DNA of 64,000 nucleotides, from assembly GCA_034687125.1 (NCBI GenBank), contig JAQGBZ010000069.1, forward strand, positions 164,659 to 228,658, given 5' to 3'. Positions 10,260 through 23,833 of this stretch are shown one piece after another. The translations under genes were made by a program, and so were the position numbers. The first letter of the stretch is position 1. Each line of letters begins with the position of its first letter. The notes below the pieces were generated by a model, which was not told where the DNA came from, made no database searches, and was given only the letters and a program-made list of their open reading frames with translations. This DNA is from Neelides folsomi (taxonomy: Eukaryota; Arthropoda; Collembola; Neelipleona; Neelidae).

Positions 10260-11967
10260 ATGAAGAAAATATGTGGAAATTTATTTGCTAGTTTTTTAAT
10301 TGTTCAATATTGCTACACAATGCCTGCAAATGAAATGAATTCAGAAATGCAACTTTCAACTGGATCTCTCGATGGTGACATTGACATGAACTTCAACCCA
10401 GGAGTAAATACATAAATACAAAATAGCTCTTTTAAGCCAAGATTAAATTGATTGAAAAATTTAAAATTTAACTTTGTGCTTTGTCTAATGTTAGTAAAAG
10501 TTATATTTTATTTAGCGTTTTATGGTGGATCCTGAACTGAACGATAGAGGAATGTCTCAAGAAGAATCTTCAGAAGAAAGTCACACAAAAGAGGGAAGTC
10601 GCGGTCCACATATTCCAATTCACAGCTTAGAAACCTTTGTGGCCAATTCCGGAGACGATGATGCCTATTTTATTGCAAAGGAGTCCGAGTCAATCGAAAA
10701 GGGAATAAAATACAGTATGAGGAACGAAAGTGCAAATAATGCAATTACGGATCCAGTAAGGAACAAAGTATATTTATTTAAAATAATCTTATAATTCTTA
10801 TGTTAAACCTGCATATGAATTTGGTACAGACTGTATCAGTTTTTTAAATAAATTGTTCTCATATTGTATATTTGTTTTTCTTAAAATTTAAGGATTCCAT
10901 TTCAAGCAAATTGGAAAATCTTGAAAAGTTAATTGAGGATTCTACTCTTATCTTAAGTCGGAATTTAAGTACGATGATTGCCAACTCTGAAGCCAGATTA
11001 TTCGATTTACTAGTAAAATAATTATATAAATTTTTATAAAATTAATTGATTGTTTAGAATGTGTTTCTTTTGTAAATAGAAAACAGATACTTTGTCAGAA
11101 ACGACTCTTGGTTGGAATGAAGCGTCTAAGAATTTCAGCGAATACACTGGCACGCTTGTGTACTACGACAATGAAGTGATGATTTATTACGATTTCTCCA
11201 TTAGACGTGCGGGTCCTTCCGTTCCCTCTTGGCCTTTTAAGCTCCTCAGCGATATTTGGCATTATGCGAAAAAGACTTTTGGGCCAATTGGAAGACCAGA
11301 CGACTCGGGCCGTCTCACAGCACTTTTCACATATGACTTTACTCATCCAACATGTCTTTCAAGATCAAGTTTTGCTGGACGGTCAAGTTTAAGAAATTAT
11401 CTCGTTTGTCCGCTTGAAGATGATTGGATTATTGGTTCATACAACACGAAATTGAACCCAATTAATCACATCGGGAAAATCCTGGCAAGTTCTGCACAGG
11501 GGATGGATGGATCTCCTTGGTTTAATCTTGGAGGATGGATAGGATTTGCTCAAATATTCCATTATGATGTTTTGCTAGCTCTTGGGAAAGAAAGGGAAGC
11601 TGCAATTTATGCAGAGAATTCAAAAAGAACGTATGTCCAACCCGTTGAAGGAGATATTGTGAGACTTGATAAATTTTGGTTCAGAGATTGGTATTTCCCG
11701 ATTTATACTCAATTCGGGGGAACGAAAGTTCTCAACACTTTCCTCGAATTAGTAAAGATACATTTCCCCAAAGATCCTCAAGATCCAACTAAATATGAAA
11801 GGAATATGACAAAAGGAGAATTCATTCATTTTTGGAGTGGTGCGGCCAATGCGTACTTGAAAGGGCATTTGAGGAAATTGCTAAGATATTGGACAGACCA
11901 TGATGAAGAGGAATTGAGAAATGCGACAATTACATTTAAAAATATTGTTTACGGGAAAAAAGTTTAA
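10260..11967 (+). CDS. Secreted protein with a bacterial-type zincin-like domain lacking the HExxH motif
   Basis: Four exons: 10260-10403, 10516-10755 (or to 10767), 10893-11012, 11080-11967; the sum is in frame, about 463 aa. N-terminal signal peptide, then a Glu/Ser/Asp-rich low-complexity linker, a short helical exon and a ~290-aa C-terminal domain. From memory, that domain resembles secreted proteins of Actinobacteria and some other microbes that carry HEIGH...GSPAFG...WFRDWFYPIY...GEFVHFWSGAAG. Here the equivalents are DGSPWFNLGGW, FWFRDWYFPIYTQFGG and GEFIHFWSGAANAYLK, but the metal-binding helix reads NHIGKILAS, so the catalytic Glu and second His are absent. It is therefore probably non-enzymatic. 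The match could not be searched. Introns and composition show it is resident in the animal genome. Confidence 0.7.
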
Positions 11968-12071
11968 AAGTATTTTGTGATCATTTCATGATTTTAAATA
12001 TTGTTTAACTTATTTTAATTAAATGATGTAAAATATAAAATGAATAAAAAATGAAATTTTATTTATATTTT

Positions 12072-12798
12072 TCAAGGGCCACCAGGTCCACCGAAAGGTC
12101 CACCAGGTCCACCAAATCCACCACCGTATTTCCAATACAAATATCTAAAAAAAATTAACAATCAGATATACTATAGTATAATATACAAAATCATATTACA
12201 GATATTTATAATGGGAATGGGGGTATTTTCATATACATAGGTAATTAGTTAATTAGATAAACGAATATGGAGTAATATGCATACTATACTGTATTATGTA
12301 TACTGTACTCGTACATTATTATATTTTTATTCTTCCTATTTTAATAGCATGTTTATTTATAATTAGTTGACTTACTTTGCCAAAAGAAACTTTCCCTTTC
12401 TTGTGCCTTTGTTCATATGAGCGTTGAGATCATCTGTTGCATTTGCAGCCATGGCTAAATAGAATTTATGGAGATCCATTCCCCCATCAGGGCTTTTGAG
12501 TTCTGGAGGAATGAGAAATGGAGAAGGCGTCATTTTCCCGGACTCCAATAAAGGAGTCATTTTCCCGGATTCCAATAAGGAAGTCGAATTAGGCTTGGCA
12601 TCTTCCAATGAAGAAATAGAGATGACCTGAAAGGAACAAAAACATACAAATTAAATTTTTGTATTAAATCTTAATGCTTTGAAAGTAAATGACAATAAAG
12701 TACATAATATTTAATAAATACATAATATACTTATATGTTAAACTATTAACACTTACTACAACCAAAAGGATTTGAGCTCCTAATAAAAATTTGTGCAT
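12072..12798 (-). CDS. Small secreted precursor with decapeptide repeat and Gly/Pro-rich tail
   Basis: Three exons on the minus strand (12757-12798, 12376-12626, 12072-12144) join exactly in frame to 121 aa. The start opens a hydrophobic signal peptide (MHKFLLGAQILLVVVISIS). The mature part has a tandem repeat of LLESGKMTP (twice, around residues 30-50), a basic stretch GTRKGK that could be a processing site, and a C-terminal tail of GGP/GGPF repeats. No family is recognised. It could be a peptide-hormone-like precursor, an antimicrobial-type glycine-rich protein or a cuticle/silk-type component. The Gly/Pro tail is in a separate exon. Confidence 0.6.
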
Positions 12799-13604
12799 GT
12801 TTATCTTATAAGAACTTTAAACTTCCAAAATAAAAAACTTATTTACAAATACTGATATTTTGAAATTATGGTTCACAATTGCTCCAAGATTTTGAATGTG
12901 AGGATCTTTCGTTTGTGGTCCCTTATATACTCCTTAAGGTTCGAGCGAAAGCTTTTAAATAAATGCATAATAAATAGTACCTGCAAGGTAAATTGTAAGT
13001 TGATGGTACCTGCAAGGTTAATACGATCATTTACAGAGAAAGTGTAAACACATTTAAAAGTCTTTAACAATATCCCTCGTTTTATTCTTAATTAATTCCA
13101 ATTCACAATGTCGATACAAAATGAATTTCATTTCTACGCATTTTAAAATTAAATAGACTAGAATAGGTATATAACATATATCATATACATACGTAAAGGA
13201 TATAAGTAGAAATTCTTCATTTAAAATTCTTTATACTGCAAATGATTTATTTTGTCACATTATAAACTTAAGATGGGAAAGTATGAAATAATATGCTATT
13301 ATTTATTCTAACATAAATATGATATCGTGAATTGTAATTTTTATACATTACAGTGCTAATCTCAACTCAATTATATAAATATGATATACCTGTATGTATG
13401 GTACATATTGATAATCTTTATTTGAGTGATTGAGATGCAATTGTTTAATTTTCATTATTGTACTATAATCAGTACTCTTATCAAGCATTATCTCACAATG
13501 TCAAATTAGTATTTCAGTTCAAAAGGAATGCTTTAAAGTAATATTTTTCATTCATTTTAAAGTCATTAAAGTATTTCCAACAAAAAAGGAAAAAAATCAC
13601 TAAA
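12799..13604. other. Divergent intergenic region
   Basis: Lies between the minus-strand small precursor and plus-strand aminopeptidase A, so it should carry both promoters. It contains two copies of a short motif, gtacctgcaagg, near 12980 and 13010. No coding exon is seen. Confidence 0.4.
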
Positions 13605-16600
13605 ATGAAAGAATTCCATATTTTAATATTATCACTAGCCCTATTGCTGGTCAATGCATCTCCACCGCTATTTTATGAAGAGCCAGAAAATTATTTCACA
13701 TCGGCCGTTCCAAGATTTAACCGCGCCAAAAATTCGAATTTCCGTTTACCAAATTCAGTTATCCCTATTCATTACGATGTTTCTTTAATCCCTATTTTAG
13801 ATGAATCAGAAAATAGTTTCACTTGTCCTGGCGAATTAACGATTCTTGTAAACTGCACAGAAAGCACAAGCTTAATTGTGCTCCATTCACTTGCAATTGA
13901 CATTGATTTTGTTTCAACTGAGGTAATAAGTATATCTATATTTGACAACTACATATTTTATATATTCGCTTGATTTATTATTAAAATATCACAATAGGTA
14001 GTAGATTATATAAGTAATTTTATGAATGTGAATTTTTATGAATTAATGAATTATTATTTACAGATTACAGCTGTGTCTGATGAAACCATTATTCCCGTAA
14101 CAGATCAAAAATACAATGGAGAAAATGAGTCATTTGAAATTGTACTTGAACAAAATTTAGTTGCAGGGCAAGAATATAAAATCTATCTGAAATTCGTGTC
14201 AGAAGTCAACGGTATCCATCTTGGACTCTACAGAAGTAGTTATGTGCACACTGATGGAAATACAAGGTTTAAGATTATAATTTTGCATTACTTCTTTTAA
14301 TCCATGCTGGTTTCCTTCAATGCTCTTAATATTACTAAAAATGTGCTGTAGTATTTCTTCATTAAAGACCTATCAGCATGTTATTTTTTCATTATTCTAG
14401 ATGGCTTGCAGCTACTCAACTCCAAGACAAACATGCAAGAAGAGTTTTCCCCAATTTTGATGAACCAGCAATGAAAGCAACATTCACAATCAGCTTGGGA
14501 AGAAACGAACGACACACAACTCTTTGTAATATGGAAAAGAAAGGAAATCCAGAACCAATGTAAGCATTACTCATCCAATTATTCGATAATCAAATAATTC
14601 ATTGACATTATTCACAATCTGACATTTTATCAAGTGTCCTAAATTCCTGTAACTTAACTGACTTAACACGATTTGTTATAAAACCAATTAATTAAGCTTA
14701 TTGTATGTACTTTGAATGTAAGTTTAACGATTATCGTCTATGCATTTGTAATCAATTTTACAATATATTCGATCAGCACTTAATGCTAATTTCACTCATA
14801 CAATCAAAATACACGTGGATAATTGGCATTTTATTTTCAAATTCAAGTGAAGGACGAGATGGATGGTTTTGGGATCATTATGAAGAAACTCCTATCATGT
14901 CCTCCTATCTCCTCGCTATTATTGTGTCTGATTTTGATTATGTGGAAGCAAAAATTGACTACTACGGAAAACCCGTCATTGTATGATAAAACATTATCTT
15001 TGAACTTTTTACAAAGAAATTATACATAACAAGTTACTCGATCAAACATGAAATAGCGTATTATAAAATTATAATACTAAAACTGTATATATCTAATAAT
15101 TAATAAATTGCAGAGTTGGGCCACACCCCAACAGATCAGCGAAGGAGCTGGGGATTATTCCACCGACTTATCTGTCCGGAATCTTCAATACTTTGATCAA
15201 CATTTGGATCTTCTGTATCCATTAAAAAAATTAGATTCAATTTCAGTCCCTGACTTCCTCTACGGAGCAATGGAAAATTGGGGTCTTGTCCTCTACAGAG
15301 AAACAGCTCTTTTGGTTTATCCAGGAATCTCAACAGAGCTGGAAAGAAAAAGAGTCACTTATGTCATTTCTCATGAACTTGCTCACTTTTGGTTTGGAAA
15401 TATCGTCACTTGCGGATGGTGGAATCATATTTGGCTCAACGAAGGATTCGCAAATCATTACGAATATTTAGCTATGGCTGAACTCGTGCCCGAATATCCC
15501 ATCGTGGCTTTAATTACAGACTCGGTCCATACAGCTCTCAGATTCGATTCCGGACCCAATTCTGTTGCTGTTGTGTCGGACGAATCCGCACCATCGACTA
15601 TCATTTATGACAAAGGAGCTGCCCTGATCCATATGATGAAGGGAATGATTAGTGAAACCACTTTCTTAACAGCCATAAGAAAATATCTTAAAGACAAGTA
15701 AGTTTAACACTAACAATAAGGTTTCAGTATACCAATACAAATATTGTAATTATTGCACCAAAAGTTGAAACTGTTGTTTATTCATGTAATATTATCCCAT
15801 CTTCAAATCTTGAATTAATGTTTAAATGTTTATTAAGCTCTTATGGGAATACATACCAAGACCAATTATTTGAAGAATTGACAACTCAAGCTCACGCTGA
15901 TCAAAAACTGAACGAGACTTTGGACATGAAAGAAATCATGGACACATGGACACTACAGGCTGGTTATCCATTAGTAAGATGTGGACGAGCATCACACGAC
16001 AGAATTTTTGTTTCACAGGTTGCTAATACTCATTTCCCTCTCTTCCTATAATTGATAATTTTATAGTCTTATTCTTTAGTGATAAAATAATTTAAATACT
16101 TAATTTAAAATAGGAAAAATACTCTCACATGCCAAAAGCTACAAGAGATTTAAACCCGTCAGAAATGTGGTGGGTCCCAATTTCGTATGCTACAAAAGGA
16201 GACCCAAACTTTTCAGAAGACAATCAATTACCTAAAGTATGGATTCCTAAGAATGTTGCAATGAAAATCATTGAAGTTGAAAATGCTGACGAATGGATTA
16301 TTCTCAATACTGGACATAGAGGTTTACTTAACATTTACATTTTTTCTTAACTTTTAAAGATCTTAAAGTTAACCAATTCTTTACATCTACTTTATTAGGA
16401 TTTTATCGAGTCTTATACGATCAACATTTCACCAATTTAATTGTCGAACAACTCGATTCTGACCATAAAGTTATTGACTCATTGAGCAGAGGACAATTGT
16501 TGCACGATTGTTTCAGTTTTGCTTTTGCAAGTAATTAGCCAAAAAAATATTTATATATAATGTGTACATAATATTATATGTAGATAAAGAGTGAAATCAT

Positions 16601-18149
16601 AATAGCAACGTTGCAAATTAATATTACCTATCTGTATTTTACCATTAACCTCTTTGAATCTATCGGTTGAATATAATTTGAAATATTATAGAATACACTA
16701 CGGTTTCATATGCCATGCAATTTACAAAGTATTTAACTCAAGAAGACGAATGGGTTTCTTGGATCCCAATGTTAATTAATTTAAGAACTTCATATAACAT
16801 GTTGAGCGGCCACGCTGGATTCAGCGCGTTCAAAGTAATGAAAAGTTTTTGAAATCAATTGCTTTGTGTCATAGTTTGATTTTGTGTAATGTTTCGTAGG
16901 AATATTTCATGCCAAGACTTGGAGGTGCATTGGATCTCATAGGATTTGAACAAACGCCGGATTCAAAGGGCCACAATGCAATTTTAAGAAGTCAACTCCT
17001 TGACATGGCTTGTGGATTAGGTTTACCCAAATGTTACGAATATGCAAATAAACTTCATGATGAATGGGAAAGCCCAACTGAAAATCCGTATGCCTATTAC
17101 GAATAATTAATTATATTTTTTAAAACATTTTAAAACATTTAAAGATCCAAAATTAATATTTGGATTTTCAAAAAACTTTTTCAGAATTCCGGTTGACATT
17201 CGACAAGTGATGTATTGTGCAATCACGGCAGGAGTTACAGATGGGCACGTTTTTGCCTTGAACAAATATCAAACTGAAACAAATGCAGTACAGAAAGGCT
17301 TTTGGAGAAATGCGCTTTCATGTTCAACTGATGAAGGGATCCTTAGAGAGTGAGCTAACACAATAACAATAACACTAACAAAAATATTTAAATCGAACAT
17401 CATTTTAAATACATTTGATTATTAATTGATATTTATTTGATTTTCTTTAAATTGTAAATGCCTACTCTTTGTTTTTTAAGTTTAATGACTAAAGCCATTG
17501 AGCCATCGACAATTGCGAAAGCTGATGCGATTGAACTTCTTCGCCGAATTACACTCAACTCTGCTGCAAGATCAGATATGCTTGCCTTTATGAAAGATAA
17601 CATCGACACTTTAATTTCTTAGTAAGAATCACAATCATAATTGTAACCATTCTTGCATATTTTTAAGCAACATATTCCTAAACATTACCAATATTGCCAA
17701 TGCGTAGATAATTGTTAAATAGTAGGCACTTAATTATTCGGAACTTATTTCATACAGTTTTGAAGGAGGATCAGGAATTTCGAACATTATCGCAGCATAT
17801 GCTCAAGTATGCAGCAGTCAAGATCAACATGACGAGGTTTGAAAAATAAGACAATAAATTAACTTTAAAAAATTAGAAAATGGATGATGTGCATCAACAT
17901 TTTTATGCATTCAAAAACTATAATTATATTAACATATCTGGATTACCCAAAAACTAAATTATAAATATTTTTGTTTTCTCAAAAAAACAGATTGAAGCAT
18001 TCTTTAATGAAAATGAAGCAAAACTTTCTGATGTTGCTGGAAGTATAAGAAGTTCTCTCGTTGCCATTCGACTTAATATTGAATGGATGGATCACTTTGG
18101 TTTGGAAATGATCGAATGGATGGAAAATTATCTTGAAACACACCAATAA
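13605..18149 (+). CDS. Secreted M1 zinc aminopeptidase A (aminopeptidase N family)
   Basis: Removes N-terminal residues from peptides in the extracellular space or gut lumen. Fourteen exons (13605-13922, 14064-14266, 14401-14559, 14848-14980, 15114-15697, 15838-16018, 16114-16321, 16399-16530, 16692-16834, 16900-17087, 17185-17349, 17481-17621, 17758-17836, 17991-18149) sum in frame to 930 aa. Signal peptide MKEFHILILSLALLLVNA; substrate motif GAMENWG; zinc site HELAH with the second Glu 18 residues on (WLNEGF); catalytic Tyr in IIYDKGA; ERAP1-like C-terminal helical domain. The C-terminus (WMENYLETHQ) has no hydrophobic GPI tail and there is no N-terminal anchor, so a soluble secreted enzyme is inferred. 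One large exon (15114-15697) carries the whole active site, unlike paralogues B and C. Convergent with polymerase eta. Confidence 0.95.
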
Positions 18150-18467
18150 CAAAATAATTAACTCTTGTAATGCTTTCATAATTTTCTAAACAAAGGATTT
18201 AATTCAATTGTTTATTAATAAATAAAAAACTAATTTATTTGCTTTTAACTAAAAAGTTATTTGATACTACCAGCCTACATACATAAAAATACTCTTAATT
18301 GTGCATAAAATTAAAATATGAAAATAAATATTATGTCGATGTGTAAGTGTACAATATTTGAATTTATTACAAACGCAGTGTAGTGTAATTATCACAGAAA
18401 ATGTTTTACAGTTACATTCATGATTATAAATTACAATTTAAGTTTACGTATCTTATCACGGACCAAT
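18150..18467. other. Convergent 3' intergenic spacer
   Basis: Short spacer between the stops of aminopeptidase A (plus) and polymerase eta (minus). An AATAAATAAAA run near 18217 could serve as poly(A) signal for aminopeptidase A. Confidence 0.5.
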
Positions 18468-21285
18468 TCAAGATTTTGAAAAATAAGAATCGAGAGTTTT
18501 CATTTTCCCTTTCTTCTCATTCCCACCTTTGGAGTTCTTTGAGGGTCTTCCCCTTTTAAAAGGTCTTTTTACCGGAGATGTGGAAGCTTCTTTCTTTCTT
18601 TCGTCTTCTCTTTTCATTTTAGAGCTTGAAACAACTTCGTGGGTTTCCTTATTGTATTGTAAAGGTGACTGTCCGTTAATTTCTCTCTGCAAATCTCTTG
18701 CGTAATGAAAGTCCTTGTGCGTATCAATTTTCCATGTAGGAACCAACCGTCCACATCTATCACATTCAATTGAAAAACTTTGAGCGGGTTTCTTCGGGGA
18801 TGCCTTTTTCTTCACAGGGCTCCGAACCATCGTAAAACTAAACAAATTAGATTTTAATTCATTATTCGAATCAACTGAATTCGTATCTCCAATGAACTCC
18901 AATTTCAATTCATTTGATACTTGATTTTTGGAACAAGAAGGAACTTCATCTGAGGTTTTAACAACGTCGTTATCACATTTAGAATTATTTAAATGAGCCG
19001 AATCGGATTTATCGTTAACTTTTAAACTAAAATTACTTTTTGGCACAGTTGAATTTTCATCGTCTTTTTCAACATTTGTAGAATTTGCGAGAGCAATTGG
19101 AATATTTTTGAGTTTGTGTTGAGATAAAATGACTTCGTTAAATTCATCATCAATTGGACAGGATTCTTCTGAATAATATTCCCAACATTCCTCATCTTTT
19201 AAACTTTTAGATGAAGGACCATTGGAAGTTGAAGGTTTGGGGTTAGAAACTGAAATTGGATGCTTTGGGTCAGAATTACTTGTTGAACTTGAAGGTTTTA
19301 GATCGGAATTGCTTATTGTACTAGAAGATTTGGATGTGAAGAATTCATTGATCTTTTTGTAATTCGAGAGATCTGGTTCGTCTTCAAATTTAGACACACC
19401 GAGGCCCATCGATATAATGGGAATCACTTTGCTAAAATAAAAAGAACAATTTTCATTTTTAAATATTACCCAATAAATGAATAAAATAATAATGAGTCTT
19501 GAATTACAAATAAACATAAATTGTTGAATTTAAAGAAAAATGTTATCAAACTTACCCATAAGTTGAATAAAGCTTTTTTACAACTGTGTATACGTCAAAT
19601 GCCATTCGCTCAGGTGAACAATTAGGATAAAGAGCACAAGTTCTTGACACATGTCCTTGGCCTTCAAATTGAACTTGAAGAGTTAAAGATTTCGGTCTTC
19701 GATTATTCTAAATTAACATCATTCAATCATAGTTAATATATAAAAGGAATTTAATAAAAATGTAAAAATATTATTTGAAATAATTCGATGATAATATTTA
19801 GGAATTCCATTTAAATATATAATTGTAAATAAGATAAATAGCTGTAGTAGTTCACCATTTCATGATCTTTGTTAATCCTTTCAACAATTTCACCACAAAA
19901 TTGTAGGATCCAAAATCTCACCTATAGAATAATTAAAATAAATCAGTTGATTATAAAATGATAATATCATCTAAATATTAAAAAGGTAAAATATACTAAA
20001 TGGAACATTAATTGTGACTTACTTCTTCTTTATTTTTTAAAGCATCTGGACCCAAGAAATTCTTTCCGCAACCAATCGACTTTGCTAATGACCTGGCTGT
20101 GACTTCTTCATCATCAAATCCTCTCGCAAGTGCATAAAGCCATTTTCTAAATTGAATCAGAGTTTAATTAGTAATTCGTTAGTGTTAATAAAACTCATCA
20201 TCATTACTATTTAATAATTAATTACAACTTACGCAGTTTTTGACCCAAAGGTTTCAGAAAGTTTTTTCTCATTTAAATTTGCAAGATCTCCCATTGTCTC
20301 ACATCCGAGTTTCTCGACTACGTGATCACCAAGTTTTCCGCCGAGATTTCTCACTTTTTTCACTTTAAGCTGCTGGAAAGTTTCATGGATGGCTGAGTGC
20401 GGAAATACAGTTTGTTTATTTGGTTTATTAATTCCACATGCAAGTTTAGCTAGAACTTTGTTATGAGCAATTCCAGCTGAGCATTTGAATCCCGTTGAAT
20501 TTTCAATTGCTTTTCTCATTTCTCCAACAATTTCAGCTCCAATGGCCAATTTTAAATTTTCTAATAAAGTGAACTCCGACAATTTTATACATTCAAGATA
20601 ATCTTCAGAGGATTCTGATCCAAGAAAATAATTATTCTCGAAGAATTCCATTCGCAAATCTTTCAGAGCTTGAATGTTCTCTGAGCGATCTGAACCAATT
20701 CTCAATTCAACAGCTTCGGTTAAATCCACATAAGCTTCGTCAACCGATGCTCTTTCAACAATGACATTAGGAAATTTCTTTAATGTTGCGATCACTTCAC
20801 TTCCCCCGTTCCGATATCTGACAATTATAAAAAATACGTTAGACATCTGAATATTATAAATTCACAATATTCCATTATTATAACACACATTATTTCTTAA
20901 GAATAATTACAAAGTTTTATGCAAATGTAATTACTTTGTAAGGTCAGCTTTTCCTCGAGCTTCTGGAACACGCACAAGAATAATTGAAGGACAAACTGCT
21001 TGAGCTTCGTCACCCCGCATATTACGATTAACACCTTCAGCTCGTGCTTCATAATTCACAGCTATGATCCTATTTACATTAAAGGAAAAATGCTAAAAGT
21101 TAATATTTGTATGTTTTTATATTTTTAATAAAGCTCAATTACCCTCCACCCTTGTATGCCTTATATTGGACAACTGCGGCAGGTTTTCCTTTAATTTCTG
21201 GATTGTCTCTCTCTTCAACTTGGACGTAGAAACAATCCATGTCAATAAGTGAAATCACACGATTCAAACTCCCTAATAGACTCAT
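18468..21285 (-). CDS. POLH: DNA polymerase eta (Y-family translesion polymerase)
   Basis: Bypasses UV photoproducts and other lesions at stalled forks. Seven exons (21143-21285, 20935-21069, 20233-20817, 20023-20146, 19856-19921, 19556-19707, 18468-19431) sum in frame to 722 aa. Catalytic residues: the first Asp in SLIDMDCFYVQVE near the N-terminus, YEARAEGV in the fingers, and the Asp-Glu pair in ERASVDEAYVDLTEA. Thumb HhH segment AGIAHNKVLAKLACG...NKPNKQT, little-finger region NNRRPKSLTLQVQF. The last exon is a long Ser/Pro-rich linker ending in a ubiquitin-binding zinc finger (IECDRCGRLV...H...H) and a C-terminal PIP-like box (MKTLDSYF) for PCNA. The UBZ and PIP organisation matches metazoan pol eta rather than iota or kappa. 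No disruptions seen. Confidence 0.95.
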
Positions 21286-22793
21286 GTTTCTTTCAGTGAA
21301 ATAAATTAATAACTTTTGATAGACTTATAAATCTTTTAATTATTATTTGTTACAATTACAAATATTATTATACTCAAAGCAAGACTCAATTCAATGTCAA
21401 TTAGTCACTTGTACAAAAACAACTTGATTAATGAATTAATGATCATCAATGATAAAATATTAATGATCAAATGATTATGTTAATATTAATGTTAAAGAAA
21501 GTTAAATGTTTTTTCATGTTCATTTTAACCAAATAAATATATAAAACTCCCTCAAGTTGAAGATTTGGGAGTTCAGTTTTTAGACAGCGGTATAATCTTC
21601 ATAATTTCCGAAAATTTTAGAAGATATGTTCCAATCTCTAAAGATCGACCAAGTTGGTGATTTAATTCTATTTTATCCAAATAAACCGATATCGATTGAT
21701 TTAGTTCCGATGAATAAACCTCAATCTTCTTACTTTTGAAAAAGTTAAATTAATTTTAAGTTGCCAAAAAGAGGACTTTTTTGATGATTTCGAACTTTTT
21801 TCTTCTAATAAAATATAGTAAATGAAATCTTTGAATATAATTATTTTTAATAATATTCTACCCCATATTTTGACCTATCAATTCAATAAATTTTGAAATC
21901 TCCCTATTTTTCAAAGAGTTAATTGAGGTTAAAGTTAACTAATCAAGACAATATTTCTCTCAATGGTCATTCATTCAACAAATTCTAAATTCTGATACTC
22001 ATCCTTCTCTTTCATAAAATCATAAATAACGTTTGATATAGGTATTGAAATTTCTATAAATGGTGTAGAACAGAGATATATATCAAAATTCATACATTAT
22101 TTAAATGATTATATTTAAATACGATTTATAAAGCCATTCGCACATAAAAATATCTGCAGATAAAAGCAGAAGCCATTCTTGCCATCTTGATAATTTAAAA
22201 TTTTAATTAATCTATATATTACAAAGAGGAAATAAGAAATATTAATTAAGAATTATAGAGGATGTAAGAACGCAATCATGCTAATAAACTTTCTTGTGGT
22301 GAATCGATCACATATCTAATCAATTTGGGAACTGGGAACTGGTAAATCGGAAGTAAAGGGAAACCTGTTTACTTCCGTAATACCTTCATGTGTGTGACAT
22401 TTGAGTTTTGGAATTCTTACCACATTTTTCGCAACGATTCAATTTAATCTTTCATCTGGGAAAAATATTCCATTTCTCTTACGGTTTCCGAGAAATGAAC
22501 TCATTAACTCTTCTACTTCCAGTTTCCCCAAACCAGGAAATCTCTTCGGACTCTGCAGAACGCCCTTGAATTGAAAGAACAGCCTTGAATAACTTATTGC
22601 ATGTGATATGAAATCGCTAAATTGACATTGCCTTTATTCATAATTCTTATTTTACTTCCACTTTAGCATTCAGAAGTCAAGTAATTTGATATCGTAAGAC
22701 GAATATGCCCCAAAACTTCTACACTTGTGCAAATTGAGCTTATATAAATGTATCAACGTTCCAAAATTCATCATTCGAATTCAAAAACTCAGC
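21286..22793. other. Divergent intergenic region
   Basis: About 1.5 kb between the polymerase eta start (minus) and the DUF4291 gene (plus), expected to hold both promoters. No exon-like block with recognisable protein was seen. Confidence 0.4.
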
Positions 22794-23833
22794 ATGGAAC
22801 ATTTGCTCCAAAAGCTCCCATTCTCCATTAGGAATTATGACGAAGTGAGTAATACGTGGCCAAGGATTGGCAATCACATTTTAGCGACGTACGATAACAA
22901 TACGATTATTTTATATCAATCTGTTCGCGAGTCAGTTGCGCTCGCTGCAGTATCAGCTCAGTCTTTCAAAAATAAATTGTACAAGGTAATTAAAAAATCT
23001 CAATGATTGCTTTCAGTATAATGTTTATAAATAATAATGTATATTTTATAAATAAGGTTGAATGGTGTTTACGCCCATCGTTTCTGTCTGGTGTTTTCTA
23101 CTCTGAATGGGGACAAAAGAAAAATCACGATCATCTTCTGGCTATTACAGTCTCAAGAGAAGGATTTGAAGAAATGTTAAGATGCGCAATCAAATATACA
23201 GCATTTCCAGAAAAACGACATAAAGTTCAAGATGCGAGATTTGAATGGGGCCCTGATGTTGATATCTATGGATCTTTTTTGAAGCGGAGTGAATTGAGTC
23301 TAAATATCAAAGGAAAAGTAAGCGAATAAAATAACCAGTAGAGAAATATAGAATTTTTTTTATTATTTAAATATGTATGGTATATTATATAGAAGATATT
23401 TGAAATGAGATTTACTTGGTATAATACCAATTGGTACGAGTATTCGTATATACCTAATTGTAATTATCTACTCACTTTGTGCAAATGTGTTTGATAGGTT
23501 CTGGAATCATTTCATCGTTACTGGGTTAGAGAAGTACATGACGTGACAGCGTTTGTAAGTGGGCAAAGGAGGATGCTTTATGAAAATCGGCCAGACCTCG
23601 TATGTGTCCCAGATGAAAACTTTTACTTCCTTCTTGACGAAGCCATGAGTACATGTGTGAAACTAACGACAGAGTCTTATTTGGAAGATGTAACGCGACC
23701 ATTCAAAGAAGCTGATGAACATTTTCTCAATGATGATGTGGATGGCGAATGTGAGGAAAACATGGTGTGTGAAACTGATAGAAGAAAGAAATCCGAACAA
23801 GAATTTGAATTTCCATCCTTCAAAATGTCATAG
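22794..23833 (+). CDS. DUF4291 family protein
   Basis: Three exons (22794-22985, 23057-23317, 23498-23833) join in phase 0 to 262 aa. The start at 22794 gives MEHLLQKL, followed by the family's opening strand (HILATYDNNTIILYQSVR). Conserved family features as known from bacteria and fungi are present in order: RPSFLSGVFYSEWGQK, LAITVSREGFEEML, FEWGPDVDIYG and a late VHDVTAFV. The biochemical function of DUF4291 is unknown. The final ~50 residues are acidic/basic low complexity and may be lineage-specific. It has two introns and AT-rich composition like its neighbours. DUF4291 is mainly a bacterial and fungal family as far as known, so horizontal acquisition is possible. Downstream lies a retroelement remnant. 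Confidence 0.85.

Noticed and set aside
12980-13020. Two copies of gtacctgcaagg as an operator or small satellite
   Set aside because: Only two copies ~35 bp apart; not enough for a repeat or site claim.
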